DNA of 64,000 nt. It comes from CAVXNB01 sp963763085. Lineage in GTDB: Bacteria > Actinomycetota > Acidimicrobiia > Acidimicrobiales > Bog-793. The stretch covers positions 806,001-870,000 of the forward strand of contig CAVXNB010000004.1 in the NCBI GenBank assembly GCA_963763085.1, written 5' to 3'. A program made the translations under genes and the position numbers. This document shows positions 50,991 through 59,648 of the stretch, piece after piece. The notes under the pieces are model-generated. The model made no database searches. It saw only the letters and a list, made by a program, of their open reading frames with translations, and was not told the origin of the DNA. The first letter of the stretch is position 1; each line of letters starts with the position of its first letter.

Positions 50991-51749
50991 TCAGTAGAAG
51001 AGCATCGCGGTGAACTGGGCTCGGACCCGGCTGGCATAGCGGCGCTTGAGCTCGTTGTTGTGCTCGAACTCGCCAGGGTGGCGTTCGCTCAGAAGAACCG
51101 GGACCTCTCGACCATCGGCACTCAAGAGCTCGATCGTGGCTGCCATCATGGCGTTGAGCAGAGCCATGGACGCGATGGAGGAGCTTGGCCCGACTTTTGC
51201 GGCTACTCCGGGTACGTCAACCAGCGCGTCTCCAGCGGGGCAGCAATTGTCCAAGACAACGTCCGCAAGCTCGAAGAGCCGCTTCCCGCTCGAGTGCTTC
51301 GGCCGGAGGCTGCTCGAGAACTCGAGGGATGTGATGGCGACCACGCTGAGACCCCGGGCGTGGGCGAGCGTTGCCATTTCGATCGGCAGAGCGTTGACGC
51401 CGGAGTTGGAGGAGATCACCATTACTTCGCCTTCACGAAGCTCGTGGCCTTCGAGAATGGCGGCGGCGTAGCCCTCAACGAGTTCTGAACGCCCGCCGGT
51501 CCGGTCGACGATCGGGTTGACGCATGCAAGTCCGCCCGTACGGTTGAAGGCCTCTTCGGCGACAACGTGAGAGTGGCCCGGGCCGAAGACGTGTATCAGG
51601 CCGTCGTTCTCCACCGCTCCCACCAACAGCCGTGCCGCGGCAAGGACATTGGCCTCCTGAGTGCCGATAAGCCGACCAATAAGCCCTGCCACGCCCTCGA
51701 GATAGGCAAGGCAGGCTCGTTGGCCCGTGAGCGCAGTCTCCGCCGTCAT
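50991..51749 (-). CDS. SIS-domain sugar-phosphate binding protein
   Basis: 252 residues from ATG 51749, overlapping the anmK2 stop; GGGAGG lies just upstream. LIHVFGPGHSHVVAEEAFNRTGGL near 50 and VMVISSNSGVNALPIEMA near 115 are the SIS phosphosugar loops. The protein matches the stand-alone sugar isomerase-domain group (UPF0309/YckI-like) rather than MurQ, lacking the MurQ DAxE block. It may isomerise or bind a phosphorylated amino sugar made by the second AnmK. Confidence 0.86.
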   Translation of the reverse strand: MTAETALTGQRACLAYLEGVAGLIGRLIGTQEANVLAAARLLVGAVENDGLIHVFGPGHSHVVAEEAFNRTGGLACVNPIVDRTGGRSELVEGYAAAILEGHELREGEVMVISSNSGVNALPIEMATLAHARGLSVVAITSLEFSSSLRPKHSSGKRLFELADVVLDNCCPAGDALVDVPGVAAKVGPSSSIASMALLNAMMAATIELLSADGREVPVLLSERHPGEFEHNNELKRRYASRVRAQFTAMLFY

Positions 51750-51750
51750 G

Positions 51751-52992
51751 TCATGTGTCCTCCCGGTCGAGCTGCAGACGGAACCGGTGCGCATAACGCG
51801 ACGGAACCAGGATCTTGCCGAGCACTGCCGACCGCTTTGCTCCGGTCACCTGCGGAATCGTGGCAGGGTTCCCCTGGAGTGTCTCGTCTGCGAGGACGGC
51901 CCAGGTAGTTGCTTCCCGCGCGTCGCCAGGTACGCCGTACTCATCATGGAGCTTGACGGCGCAGGCAGGGAGCCTCGCCTTGAGGCGCCGGCGTATCTCG
52001 AGATTGTGCGCCCCGCCCCCGGTCAAGACGATCTCGTCCGGGAGGTAGGGAAAGTAGCGCTCGTAGTGGTCGGCCATGCACTCGACGGTGAACTGGGTCG
52101 CGGTCGAAATCATCGAATCCTCGGTCAGCTCGAGGGCCTCCGCGGATCGGATCAATTCCTTCACGAACTCCTCCCCGAAATCCTCCGGACCGCGCGAGGT
52201 CTTCGGGGGATCCCTCCTCAGGAACGGATGCTCGAGAAGTTCTGCAAGGAGTTCCTCGCTTACCCGACCACGAGCGGCGCGTTCGCCGTCCTTGTCATAC
52301 TCTGCTTCACCCCCGGTGAAGTGAGCGACGAGCCTGTCGACGACCATGTTCGCCGGACCGCAGTCGAACGAGATCACGTCTTCAGCCGAGCAGTTACGCC
52401 CGAGGAACGTCACGTTGGCGATTCCACCGAGATTCTGTATGGCACGCGAGCGATCATCGAGACGCGCGAACAGGACATAGTCGAGGAACGAGCTCAGCGG
52501 AGCGCCCTCGCCTCCGAGCGCGATGTCGCTCGGGCGGAGGTCGCCGACGACCAGGCACCCGGTCCGCTCCGCAACGACCGCGAGCTCGCCGACCTCCATG
52601 TGCCCGTTCCTCGGTTCGCCCTCATGCCCGGCGATGGCATGAATGAGGTTCGCCCCTTGGACGCCGATAGCGGTCAGCCCGTCCGCGTCGACCGCACCAG
52701 CCTCCATGACCGCAAGCGCAGCGAGCGCAAGTTCCTCACCGAACTCGAGGTGTGCGGCCATCAGCTCGTCGGCGCGGAAGGTATTCGGGATGTGAAATCC
52801 GAAGAGCGTTCGTCGGATCTCCGGCTTGATCGGATAGTTGATATGGGCACGGACCGTCAATGACCGGGCCGTGCCCTGGCCGCGGGTAGCGACCAGCGCG
52901 GCGCTGATCCCGTCAAGGGAGTTGCCGGCCATCAGACCAACGAGCAGACGATCCCGACCGGATCTGTCACCAGAAGCGAAATCAGAGGTCAC
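51751..52992 (-). CDS. Anhydro-N-acetylmuramic acid kinase, copy 2 (divergent)
   Basis: 413 residues from GTG 52992. The AnmK blocks are present but altered: VGLMAGNSLDGISAAL in place of the usual M-S-G-T-S-L-D-G, RPSDIALGGEGAPLSSFLD, IQNLGGIANVTFL, SFDCGPANMVVD, a shifted PPKTSRGPEDFGEEFV, and VLTGGGAHN. Compared with copy 1 the loop that meets ATP has lost a Thr, and the sugar-side loop differs. It may phosphorylate a different 1,6-anhydro sugar or modified MurNAc. It heads the minus-strand operon with SIS and hydrolase genes, and site B lies 30 bases upstream. Confidence 0.9.
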   Translation of the reverse strand: MTSDFASGDRSGRDRLLVGLMAGNSLDGISAALVATRGQGTARSLTVRAHINYPIKPEIRRTLFGFHIPNTFRADELMAAHLEFGEELALAALAVMEAGAVDADGLTAIGVQGANLIHAIAGHEGEPRNGHMEVGELAVVAERTGCLVVGDLRPSDIALGGEGAPLSSFLDYVLFARLDDRSRAIQNLGGIANVTFLGRNCSAEDVISFDCGPANMVVDRLVAHFTGGEAEYDKDGERAARGRVSEELLAELLEHPFLRRDPPKTSRGPEDFGEEFVKELIRSAEALELTEDSMISTATQFTVECMADHYERYFPYLPDEIVLTGGGAHNLEIRRRLKARLPACAVKLHDEYGVPGDAREATTWAVLADETLQGNPATIPQVTGAKRSAVLGKILVPSRYAHRFRLQLDREDT

Positions 52993-53020
52993 TGCCGGGC
53001 TCCTCTAAGCTGGCCTAGTC

Positions 53021-53041
53021 ATCAGGACGTCCAGACAACGG
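53021..53041. promoter_or_regulatory. Putative GntR operator B, upstream of the second anmK
   Basis: ATCAGGACGTCCAGACAACG, containing the palindrome GGACGTCC. It reads like site A with seven bases removed (GACGTCCA then GACAA(A)CGG). It lies between the second anmK and the divergent ureohydrolase gene. Confidence 0.45.
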
Positions 53042-53196
53042 AAAATAGGGGAAACACGCCTGGGATGTCAAGCCCTCGACCGTTCTCCGCCAGACGGTGC
53101 TCGCGGAACGCTCGGTGCTCGGCCGGTTCAGATCCCTTCGACTCGTGGTCGTCCTAGGATACGCAGTTGCACCGGGACGATTGGAGGGTAGTCAGG

Positions 53197-54228
53197 TTGT
53201 ATAAGCGAATGCCGCTTCCATACTACGCGGGTCTTAATACCTTTTACCGTGCCCCCATCAAGGATTTCGACGATGTGAAGGCAGATGAGGTCGCAGTCCT
53301 CGGAGTGCCGATGGATTTCACAACTTCCGCTCGCAGCGGAGGGCGTTGGGGGCCCGATTCCATTCGCCGCGAATCACTGGATCTGGCGATGTACTACCAC
53401 TATGGGAATCCGGAGCTGTTCGACGTCTCTGCCGGCGTTGTGACGAGTCTTCCTGAGACGGCCAGGATCTGCGATGTCGGCGATGTGAACATCTTCCCCA
53501 CTGACGTTGCCGAACAGACCCAGGCGATCACGAGCGCCGTACAAGAGTTGGTTCGCCGCGGCAGTTTTCCGGTCGTGCTTGGCGGAGATCACTACGTTGC
53601 CTATCCGAGCTTTGAGGGTTTCGCGGCCGGGTATCGTGAGCGCCACCCAACAGCGAAGTTCGGATACCTGCACCTGGATTCTCACCTGGACTTCCTGGAT
53701 AATCTCTCGTTTCTCGGTCGTTACAATCACGGCACGAGCGCAAGGCGCGTAAGTGAGAATCCTCATGTAGCCCGCATGGCATGGGTCGGTATCAACTGGC
53801 CGAGCGCAATGGATCTTGAGCAATACGAACTGATGCGGGACCGTGGTTTCGCGGTCTTTCCTTCAAGATCCATCCGAGAACGAGGCATCGATAGCGTTAT
53901 GCGGGAGGCTTTCGAGTTCCTCGACGACGGCACCGATGCGATCTATGTGAGTGTCGACATCGACGTGGTTGACGCAGCGTACGCACCTGCGACGCACTCG
54001 AGTGTCTTCGATGGCATCACGGCACGGGACCTGTTGGACGCGATGCGCGTTGTCTCTTCTGTCCCAAAGGTGCAGGCCATAGACCTCTGCGAGGTCGTGC
54101 CGTCACAGGACGTGTCGCACCGGACGGAACGTCTTGCCGCGACGGCACTCGTTGTTGCGGTGAGTCCACGAATCCTTGATATTCGAAAGGTCGACTTGCC
54201 CACACTGGGCGATGACGTCTTCCGGTAG
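53197..54228 (+). CDS. Agmatinase/arginase family ureohydrolase
   Basis: About 343 residues. GGAGG at 53182 favours TTG 53197; TTG 53167 and ATG 53209 are alternatives. The binuclear Mn site is intact: His in VVLGGDHYVAYP, the D-x-H-x-D block as HLDSHLDF, and YVSVDIDVVDAAYAP. These enzymes split guanidino compounds (arginine, agmatine, guanidinobutyrate, guanidine) into urea and an amine. The N-terminal YYAGLNTFYRAP and the variation in DSHLD do not settle the substrate. It is divergent from the anmK2 operon and may share its control region. Confidence 0.88.
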   Translation: MYKRMPLPYYAGLNTFYRAPIKDFDDVKADEVAVLGVPMDFTTSARSGGRWGPDSIRRESLDLAMYYHYGNPELFDVSAGVVTSLPETARICDVGDVNIFPTDVAEQTQAITSAVQELVRRGSFPVVLGGDHYVAYPSFEGFAAGYRERHPTAKFGYLHLDSHLDFLDNLSFLGRYNHGTSARRVSENPHVARMAWVGINWPSAMDLEQYELMRDRGFAVFPSRSIRERGIDSVMREAFEFLDDGTDAIYVSVDIDVVDAAYAPATHSSVFDGITARDLLDAMRVVSSVPKVQAIDLCEVVPSQDVSHRTERLAATALVVAVSPRILDIRKVDLPTLGDDVFR

Positions 54229-54271
54229 GTCGTGAGATGGTGCCCCAGATCGAATGAAGGGAGACCGGAAG

Positions 54272-55498
54272 ATGAGCACTCAGCAAACATTCGTGATCGC
54301 CGGCGCCAGTCTGGCGGGAGCCAAGGCCGCTGAGACCCTTCGGGCGGAGGGTTTCGACGGGCGAGTGGTGCTCATCGGCGAGGAGGCGGTCCGGCCCTAT
54401 GAGCGTCCGCCTCTTTCGAAGGCCTATCTGCGTGGCGAGGTCGGCTTCGAGGAGGCGGCGGTGCATCCGGAGGATTTCTACCTGGAACACGAGATCGAGC
54501 TGCTCACTTCGACGACGGTCACGTCGATCGATCCCGCCGGCAAAGAGGTCAGCCTCGATCCGGGCGGACGGCTCACCTACGACCAGCTTCTTCTGGCCAC
54601 GGGAGCGGAGCCGAGGAAATTGGAGATCCCAGGCGCCGACCTCGAAGGGATCCATTACCTACGGAGCGTCTCGAGTTGCGATGCGCTGCGTGACGCACTT
54701 GACCGAGCGACAAGGGTCGTAGTGGTCGGGGCGGGTTGGATCGGCTCGGAGGTCGCCGCCTCGGCCCGCCAGCTCGGCAAGGAGGTTGCCCTGATCGAGG
54801 GGGCCCAGGTTCCACTCGAACGTGTGCTCGGCACTGAAGTCGGCACGATGTTCCGCGACCTGCATGCCGAGCACGGTGTGCAGCTCCACATGGGTGTCGG
54901 AGTCGAGGCTTTCCGGGGTTCGACTACAGCAGAGGAAGTCGTGCTGGCCGACGGCAGCGTCGTGGCCGGGGAGGTGTTTGTGGTAGGGGTCGGCGTCGCC
55001 CCGAGAACGGGCTTGGCCGAGGCAGCCGGGCTGACCCTCGACAACGGCGTCGTCGTCGACGAGCACCTGGCCACGAGCGCGCCGGGAATCTGGGCCGTGG
55101 GCGACGTCGCCAACGCCTATCACCCGATCTTCGGTACCCGGATCCGCCTGGAACACTGGTCGTCGGCGCTCAACCAGGGGCCCGCGGCTGCCAGGAACAT
55201 GCTGGGCCAGGGCGTCGAATACACAAGGATCCCGTACTTCTTCTCGGATCAGTACGACCTGGGGATGGAATACAACGGCTTCGCCCCGAGGTGGGACCAA
55301 GTTGTCTTCCGAGGGGATCGAGACGGGCGCGAGTTGATCGTCTTCTGGCTGGACCAGGGCCGAGTTGCCGCCGGCATGAACGTCAACGTCTGGGATGTGT
55401 CCGATCCCATCGCCGAACTGGTTCGTTCCAGACGATCGATCGACCCACGCCAACTCGCGGACACGGGTGTTGACCTGGCGCTGCTGTCGTCCCAGTAG
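54272..55498 (+). CDS. NAD(P)H:ferredoxin/rubredoxin reductase, FAD-dependent
   Basis: 408 residues from ATG 54272. FAD motif IAGASLAGAKAAETLRAEGF, then RPPLSKAYLRGE, LLLATGAEPR, NAD motif VVVVGAGWIGSEVAASARQLG, and the closing IWAVGDVANAYH. The C-terminal half matches the putidaredoxin/rhodocoxin reductase group that passes electrons to ferredoxins serving oxygenases. It could reduce the ferredoxin at 3056 or serve the Rieske oxygenase at 60990, but both are distant. It follows the ureohydrolase by 43 bases. Confidence 0.92.
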   Translation: MSTQQTFVIAGASLAGAKAAETLRAEGFDGRVVLIGEEAVRPYERPPLSKAYLRGEVGFEEAAVHPEDFYLEHEIELLTSTTVTSIDPAGKEVSLDPGGRLTYDQLLLATGAEPRKLEIPGADLEGIHYLRSVSSCDALRDALDRATRVVVVGAGWIGSEVAASARQLGKEVALIEGAQVPLERVLGTEVGTMFRDLHAEHGVQLHMGVGVEAFRGSTTAEEVVLADGSVVAGEVFVVGVGVAPRTGLAEAAGLTLDNGVVVDEHLATSAPGIWAVGDVANAYHPIFGTRIRLEHWSSALNQGPAAARNMLGQGVEYTRIPYFFSDQYDLGMEYNGFAPRWDQVVFRGDRDGRELIVFWLDQGRVAAGMNVNVWDVSDPIAELVRSRRSIDPRQLADTGVDLALLSSQ

Positions 55499-55579
55499 TG
55501 GCAGTCACCGGCAACTTGTTGCCGGTCGCCCCGGTGATCGCCTCCCGCCAACCCCGCGGGTCCCTTCGTCGCTACTCGT

Positions 55580-56302
55580 CTACTCCTGCAATGGGAGAGT
55601 CGGAAGGAGCCGAAGCTGGCCGATGGTCTGGCCGCTGCCCATGTCAGATGTCCGGCTCGCCGGCCGAGCCGAACGAGTCCCCCGGACCCGCCGGGCCGGG
55701 TTACCTTCGTAGAGCGCGTACGACTCGCAGTCTTCGCTCACGACCGCTCCGGGGGCGATCACCACTCCGTCTCCGATGGTGACCCCGGGGAGGATCACCA
55801 CTCTCGTGCCGATCAAGCAACCATCGCCGATCCGGACCGGTTTGCTGAGCGCCCCCTCAGTCACAGTGCCGTCAGCCCGGACGGCGTGCTCGGACGTGAG
55901 GATCATGACCTGCGGCGCGATGAAGTTGTCCTCACCGATCTCGATCGACTCATTGCCTGCCACATAGAAACCGTGACGTATAGAGGTATTACGTCCGATG
56001 ACCAGTCGGTCGGTGCCGAAGAAGGCCCCGGGAACGACTGAACGGGTGCGTACGTCGAGCCCAGCCATTCGGCACAACATAGGACGAAACCTGTCGGGGA
56101 GAAGCTGCGAGCCGATGACCACATCCCTCCACAGCCACTTGCGAAGACGTACGAGATAGGCGAGCCCGAATACTTCGGTGCGGTGATCGATGTGCCAACG
56201 CACGAAGTGTCCCGCACGTTGGATGACAAGTCCCTTGCCGTCGCCGAGGGCGCCGGGTTCCCCGAATGATGCTCCACGATCGTCGAGCTGCTGCTTGCTC
56301 AT
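55580..56302 (-). CDS. Left-handed beta-helix (hexapeptide repeat) acyltransferase
   Basis: 240 residues from ATG 56302 (GGGGGAGGTAAG upstream). The C-terminal 110 residues have the hexapeptide pattern: IGRNTSIRHGFYVAGNESIEIGEDNFIAPQVMIL, IGDGCLIGTRVVILPGVTIGDGVVIAPGAVV, with the catalytic His likely in TSEHAV. The N-terminal half (HFVRWHIDHRTEVFGLAYLVRLRKWLW) is helical. It resembles sugar O-acetyltransferases and the carbonic-anhydrase-like hexapeptide proteins. The acceptor is unknown. It is convergent with the reductase gene. Confidence 0.85.
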   Translation of the reverse strand: MSKQQLDDRGASFGEPGALGDGKGLVIQRAGHFVRWHIDHRTEVFGLAYLVRLRKWLWRDVVIGSQLLPDRFRPMLCRMAGLDVRTRSVVPGAFFGTDRLVIGRNTSIRHGFYVAGNESIEIGEDNFIAPQVMILTSEHAVRADGTVTEGALSKPVRIGDGCLIGTRVVILPGVTIGDGVVIAPGAVVSEDCESYALYEGNPARRVRGTRSARPASRTSDMGSGQTIGQLRLLPTLPLQE

Positions 56303-56447
56303 CTGACTTACCTCCCCCGCTGGAGCCACGATATCGCTCAACGGAAACAAAATCCCGTCGACCTGCCTTCGGTGCCGAAGCAGGCTCGATCGGCAACATG
56401 CGGCCTTCGGCTTGCTCGCGCTGCCCAGATCCGATAGCAACAGGCAC

Positions 56448-57095
56448 ATGCTGCGTGGAGAGAAGGTCGCGCTCCGAGCGCGGATCGAGTCCGACGTGCC
56501 CGTGCTTCATGCGGGGCTGCACGACGACGTCACGACCCGTTCCCGGACCGATTCCCGAGCGTGGCGTCCAATCCCCGTGGATTCCGCTGCGGCGCCTTTT
56601 CGCATCCAGGAGCCAACCGAGGAATACGTCCCCTTTTCAGTTGTCCAGCTCGGCGACGGAGAACCTTTGGTGGGGGCGGCCGCATTGTGGGGGGTCGACC
56701 TGCACAGCCGGAGCGCGCACATCGGGATGTCCCTGCTGCCCGAGTTTCGAGGTCGAGGACTTGCCGTGGATGCCGTGCGAGTCTTGTGCGACTACGGCTT
56801 CACGGTGAGAGGCTTTCATCGCATGGGTCTCGAGACCCTGAGTGACAACGTTGCCATGCTTCGGACCGCTGAACGGGCTGGTTTCGTACGCGAGGGCGTG
56901 CTCCGCCAGGCCGCCTGGGTAAATGGCGAGTTCGTCGACGAGGTCCTATTCGGGATGCTGGTGGACGAGTGGCGGGAGTCGCAGAGCCGCCAGCGGACCG
57001 ACGGAGGAGCCGGCGCAGAGCTCAGCAGACTCGACGAGCTCGTCGACGAGGGCGGCAGGGAGTCTTTCCCCGCCAGCGACCCGCCGGCTTACTGA
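56448..57095 (+). CDS. GNAT acetyltransferase, RimJ/RimL type, with stress-type tail
   Basis: 215 residues from ATG 56448. LRARIESDVPVLHAGLHDD, then IGMSLLPEFRGRGLAVDAVRVLCDYGF (RGRGLA acetyl-CoA loop), RMGLETLSDNVAMLRTAERAGFVREG and WVNGEFVDEVLFGML are standard RimL-type features. The last 25 residues (LDELVDEGGRESFPASDPPAY) match the FPASDPP motif found at the end of many small stress proteins; its fusion to a GNAT is uncommon in my experience. The gene starts 146 bases from the divergent hexapeptide transferase start. Confidence 0.86.
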   Translation: MLRGEKVALRARIESDVPVLHAGLHDDVTTRSRTDSRAWRPIPVDSAAAPFRIQEPTEEYVPFSVVQLGDGEPLVGAAALWGVDLHSRSAHIGMSLLPEFRGRGLAVDAVRVLCDYGFTVRGFHRMGLETLSDNVAMLRTAERAGFVREGVLRQAAWVNGEFVDEVLFGMLVDEWRESQSRQRTDGGAGAELSRLDELVDEGGRESFPASDPPAY

Positions 57096-57149
57096 CCAAA
57101 GCCCGGGCACGGCACTCGGCAGGCGGTGGACATATAGCAATTAGTGGGA

Positions 57150-57205
57150 AAACTTGCCTCGGTTAATGATTGCGACTGGTCGCAATCTCGATCGGAGGCA
57201 AGTTT
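57150..57205. repeat. Nested perfect inverted repeat
   Basis: Outer arms AAACTTGCCTC (57150-57160) and GAGGCAAGTTT (57195-57205) are perfect 11-mers. Inside, ATTGCGAC (57169-57176) and GTCGCAAT (57179-57186) are perfect 8-mers around TG. The segment is far lower in GC than its surroundings and lies between two convergent genes. Confidence 0.8.
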
Positions 57206-57245
57206 GGAAAATTTACAACACACCGCCCGCCACCATTGGGGCCAT

Positions 57246-57325
57246 CGCCCGCCGGCCGTCGCCCGCCGGCCGTCGCCCACCAGCCCGCCGGCAACCCGCC
57301 CGCCGGCAACCCGCCCGCCGCCGGG
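57246..57325. repeat. GC-rich short tandem repeats
   Basis: CGCCCGCCGGCCGT repeats twice (57246-57273), then after a degenerate unit CCCGCCGGCAACCCG repeats about twice before the stop codon of the FUSC gene. It is a low-complexity slippage tract. Confidence 0.7.
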
Positions 57326-57327
57326 CC

Positions 57328-59643
57328 TCAGATCATCACGCCGTGGCGCCTCTGCCGGACGAAGAGGTCCGCCGCACGCACCAGGTCCGCCTGCACCTCA
57401 CCTTGAGTCTCGAGCAATTCATCGGCCCACAGCATTTGCAGCGTCACCCGCAGCCGATCTCCTCGACGGCGCCTCCGGGCGTCGTCGAACGCCTCCCGCA
57501 GCACCTCGTGCAGCGTCTCGTCGTGCGCCGGCGGCGGATCGAGCGACTCGCGCTTGTCGGAGAGCATCTGGGCGAACTCCTCGTACCACTGGTGGCTGGA
57601 GACATACGAGTCGCGCAGGACCGCCCCGGCGATCGCGACCGATTCCAGCTCGGGCTGGCCTGGCGCCGGCGGGAGAACCGGCAGAGTCGCCAGGGTGTAG
57701 GCCGCCAGGCGGATGCGGTTCGCCCCGGTGAACAGGTTGGCAACGGTTGCGACCGGGACCACCTTCGCACCGCGCTCGGTCAGGAACTGACGGAACGCAT
57801 CATCGAGGCGAAGATAGGCGCGGTGGGCCGCCAGTTCGGCGGGTGCAGTCATCACCACCCTGACCGCTGTGGTCAGCCGGTCCACGGCGTTGGCCAGGTA
57901 AGCCGAGTTCTCGACGAACGAATCCGACAGGGCGCGCCCCAGAGCTGCCGTCGCCCCGCGGGGCCAGAACAACAGGCCAACTACGACGCTCACGGCACAA
58001 CCGATCCCGACGTCCTCGACCCGGGTCAGCCCGACCCTCCAGCCGGTGGGATCGATGATGTTGAAGAGGATGACGACCACCACCGTGAAGCCCGCCTGCC
58101 CGGCGGCAAAGGAGATCATGGACGGGGCGACGCCGGACACCAGTACCGCGAACGGAAGGATCGCCCACAACAGAGCCAGGTGGTCGGAGACGCCGATCAT
58201 GATTGCCCCGCCCACCACGAAGCCGGCAGCTGTGCCGCCAATGGCTCGCAAGGCAGACGACCCGGTGGCGAGCGCATTGGAGCGCAGCACCGACAGCGTT
58301 CCTAGGACCACCCAGAAGCCGTGTTCGACGTCGGTGACCTCCACGACCGCGACCGCAAGCGCCAGCCCTGCCGCGCCGCGCACGGCGTTTCGGAACCACA
58401 CCGAGTGGAATGAAAGGTGCGAGACGAGCTTTCGCCAGAACAAGTGCGAGGAGCCGTCGTCGGCGGCGGCGAGCCCCCGACCGCCCGCTGGCCGGGCGCC
58501 GGCCGCCTCGAGTGCCGCGTCCGCCACCATCGCGGTGGCGATGCCCAGGTTCCGTGCGTGGAAGCTCGGGTCCAACGAGTAACGGAGGGCACCGCCGCGA
58601 CCCATCCCGCCGGCGCCGCTCTCCGCCACGGAGCTTCCCGGATCGGCTTCCTCGTCGATCAGCGTCGAGACCTCGTCGTCGACCACGGTGCCGATCAGCT
58701 CGTCCAGCCGCCGAGTCGACTCCTGGACGGCATTGACCAGAGCCGGATCCCTGACGGGGTGGGCGTAGCCGTCGCAGATCAGCGAGGCGCTCAGGCGTAG
58801 CGTCTCGGCGACTTGGCCGAACATTGCCCGGACCGGTGCCAGCTCGAGTGACGCCGTATCCCCTGTCGCAATCACGGCGTTCCCTGCCAGCCACTCGACC
58901 CGACCGACCAGCTTGGCCAGGGCGACCGCGCCCGAAGCAGCGCCGGTGGGCGGATACGGAGTTCCCGCGAACTGCGTCCTCAGCAGTGAGAGTTCCCCAT
59001 TCACGTTCGCTTGAGCGTCGGGACCGAGGTTGGAGCCGGCGGACTCCGCCGTCAGCCGGCCGATGGCCGAAACCGTCGCCGACAAGCGCCGGCGCAAGTC
59101 GTCGTGCCAAGGGGTGGGCCAGACCAGCATGCAGGCGGGGATGGAGAAAGCGCCGGCGAGTGCCCACCCGAGCAGGCGGGAACCGAGGGCCGATGCCGGC
59201 TGGGCGACCGCCACCGGCAACACGAAGGTGAGAATCGCCGCGGTCGATGCCGCCGCGGCCAGCGGCGAGAAGATCCCGGAGAAGAGCACGGCAAAACCCA
59301 CGACTGCCATCGCCACGACCGCCGCCACTTTGTCGGTCGAGACGACCGTGCCGAGAGAGATGAGACCACCTCCCACTATGAAGAGCACGGTGTAGGAGGC
59401 AAGCCGGGTAGCGGGCCGACCCTGGAAGTCCACGAGGAGCAACAAACCGAAGGAACCGAACGCCGCGAACAGGCCGACCTGCGGGTTGGAAAACAGCGAG
59501 TGGGCCAGGCCGAAGACGGAGGGCAGTACGACTGCTGCCCGCACCGAACGCTTGACCGCGAGGAACCCCGGATCCTTCGCCCTGACCCGGTCCACGACCT
59601 TCGACCAGGGTTGGCGCTGCGCCACTGCCGGTGGAGCGGCCAC
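57328..59643 (-). CDS. FUSC-family membrane protein
   Basis: 771 residues from GTG 59643; GGGAGG lies 11 bases upstream. Two hydrophobic blocks of five or six helices each (residues about 40-180 and 400-540) flank long cytoplasmic regions, as in the fusaric acid resistance/aromatic acid exporter family. VSTDKVAAVVAMAVVGFAVLF and VEHGFWVVLGTLSVLRSNA are characteristic. The family exports aromatic acids or other organic anions. It follows the frameshifted D-amino-acid dehydrogenase gene with a 7-base overlap region. The C-terminal 250 residues are helical and charged. Confidence 0.86.
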   Translation of the reverse strand: MAAPPAVAQRQPWSKVVDRVRAKDPGFLAVKRSVRAAVVLPSVFGLAHSLFSNPQVGLFAAFGSFGLLLLVDFQGRPATRLASYTVLFIVGGGLISLGTVVSTDKVAAVVAMAVVGFAVLFSGIFSPLAAAASTAAILTFVLPVAVAQPASALGSRLLGWALAGAFSIPACMLVWPTPWHDDLRRRLSATVSAIGRLTAESAGSNLGPDAQANVNGELSLLRTQFAGTPYPPTGAASGAVALAKLVGRVEWLAGNAVIATGDTASLELAPVRAMFGQVAETLRLSASLICDGYAHPVRDPALVNAVQESTRRLDELIGTVVDDEVSTLIDEEADPGSSVAESGAGGMGRGGALRYSLDPSFHARNLGIATAMVADAALEAAGARPAGGRGLAAADDGSSHLFWRKLVSHLSFHSVWFRNAVRGAAGLALAVAVVEVTDVEHGFWVVLGTLSVLRSNALATGSSALRAIGGTAAGFVVGGAIMIGVSDHLALLWAILPFAVLVSGVAPSMISFAAGQAGFTVVVVILFNIIDPTGWRVGLTRVEDVGIGCAVSVVVGLLFWPRGATAALGRALSDSFVENSAYLANAVDRLTTAVRVVMTAPAELAAHRAYLRLDDAFRQFLTERGAKVVPVATVANLFTGANRIRLAAYTLATLPVLPPAPGQPELESVAIAGAVLRDSYVSSHQWYEEFAQMLSDKRESLDPPPAHDETLHEVLREAFDDARRRRRGDRLRVTLQMLWADELLETQGEVQADLVRAADLFVRQRRHGVMI

Positions 59644-59648
59644 CGCCG

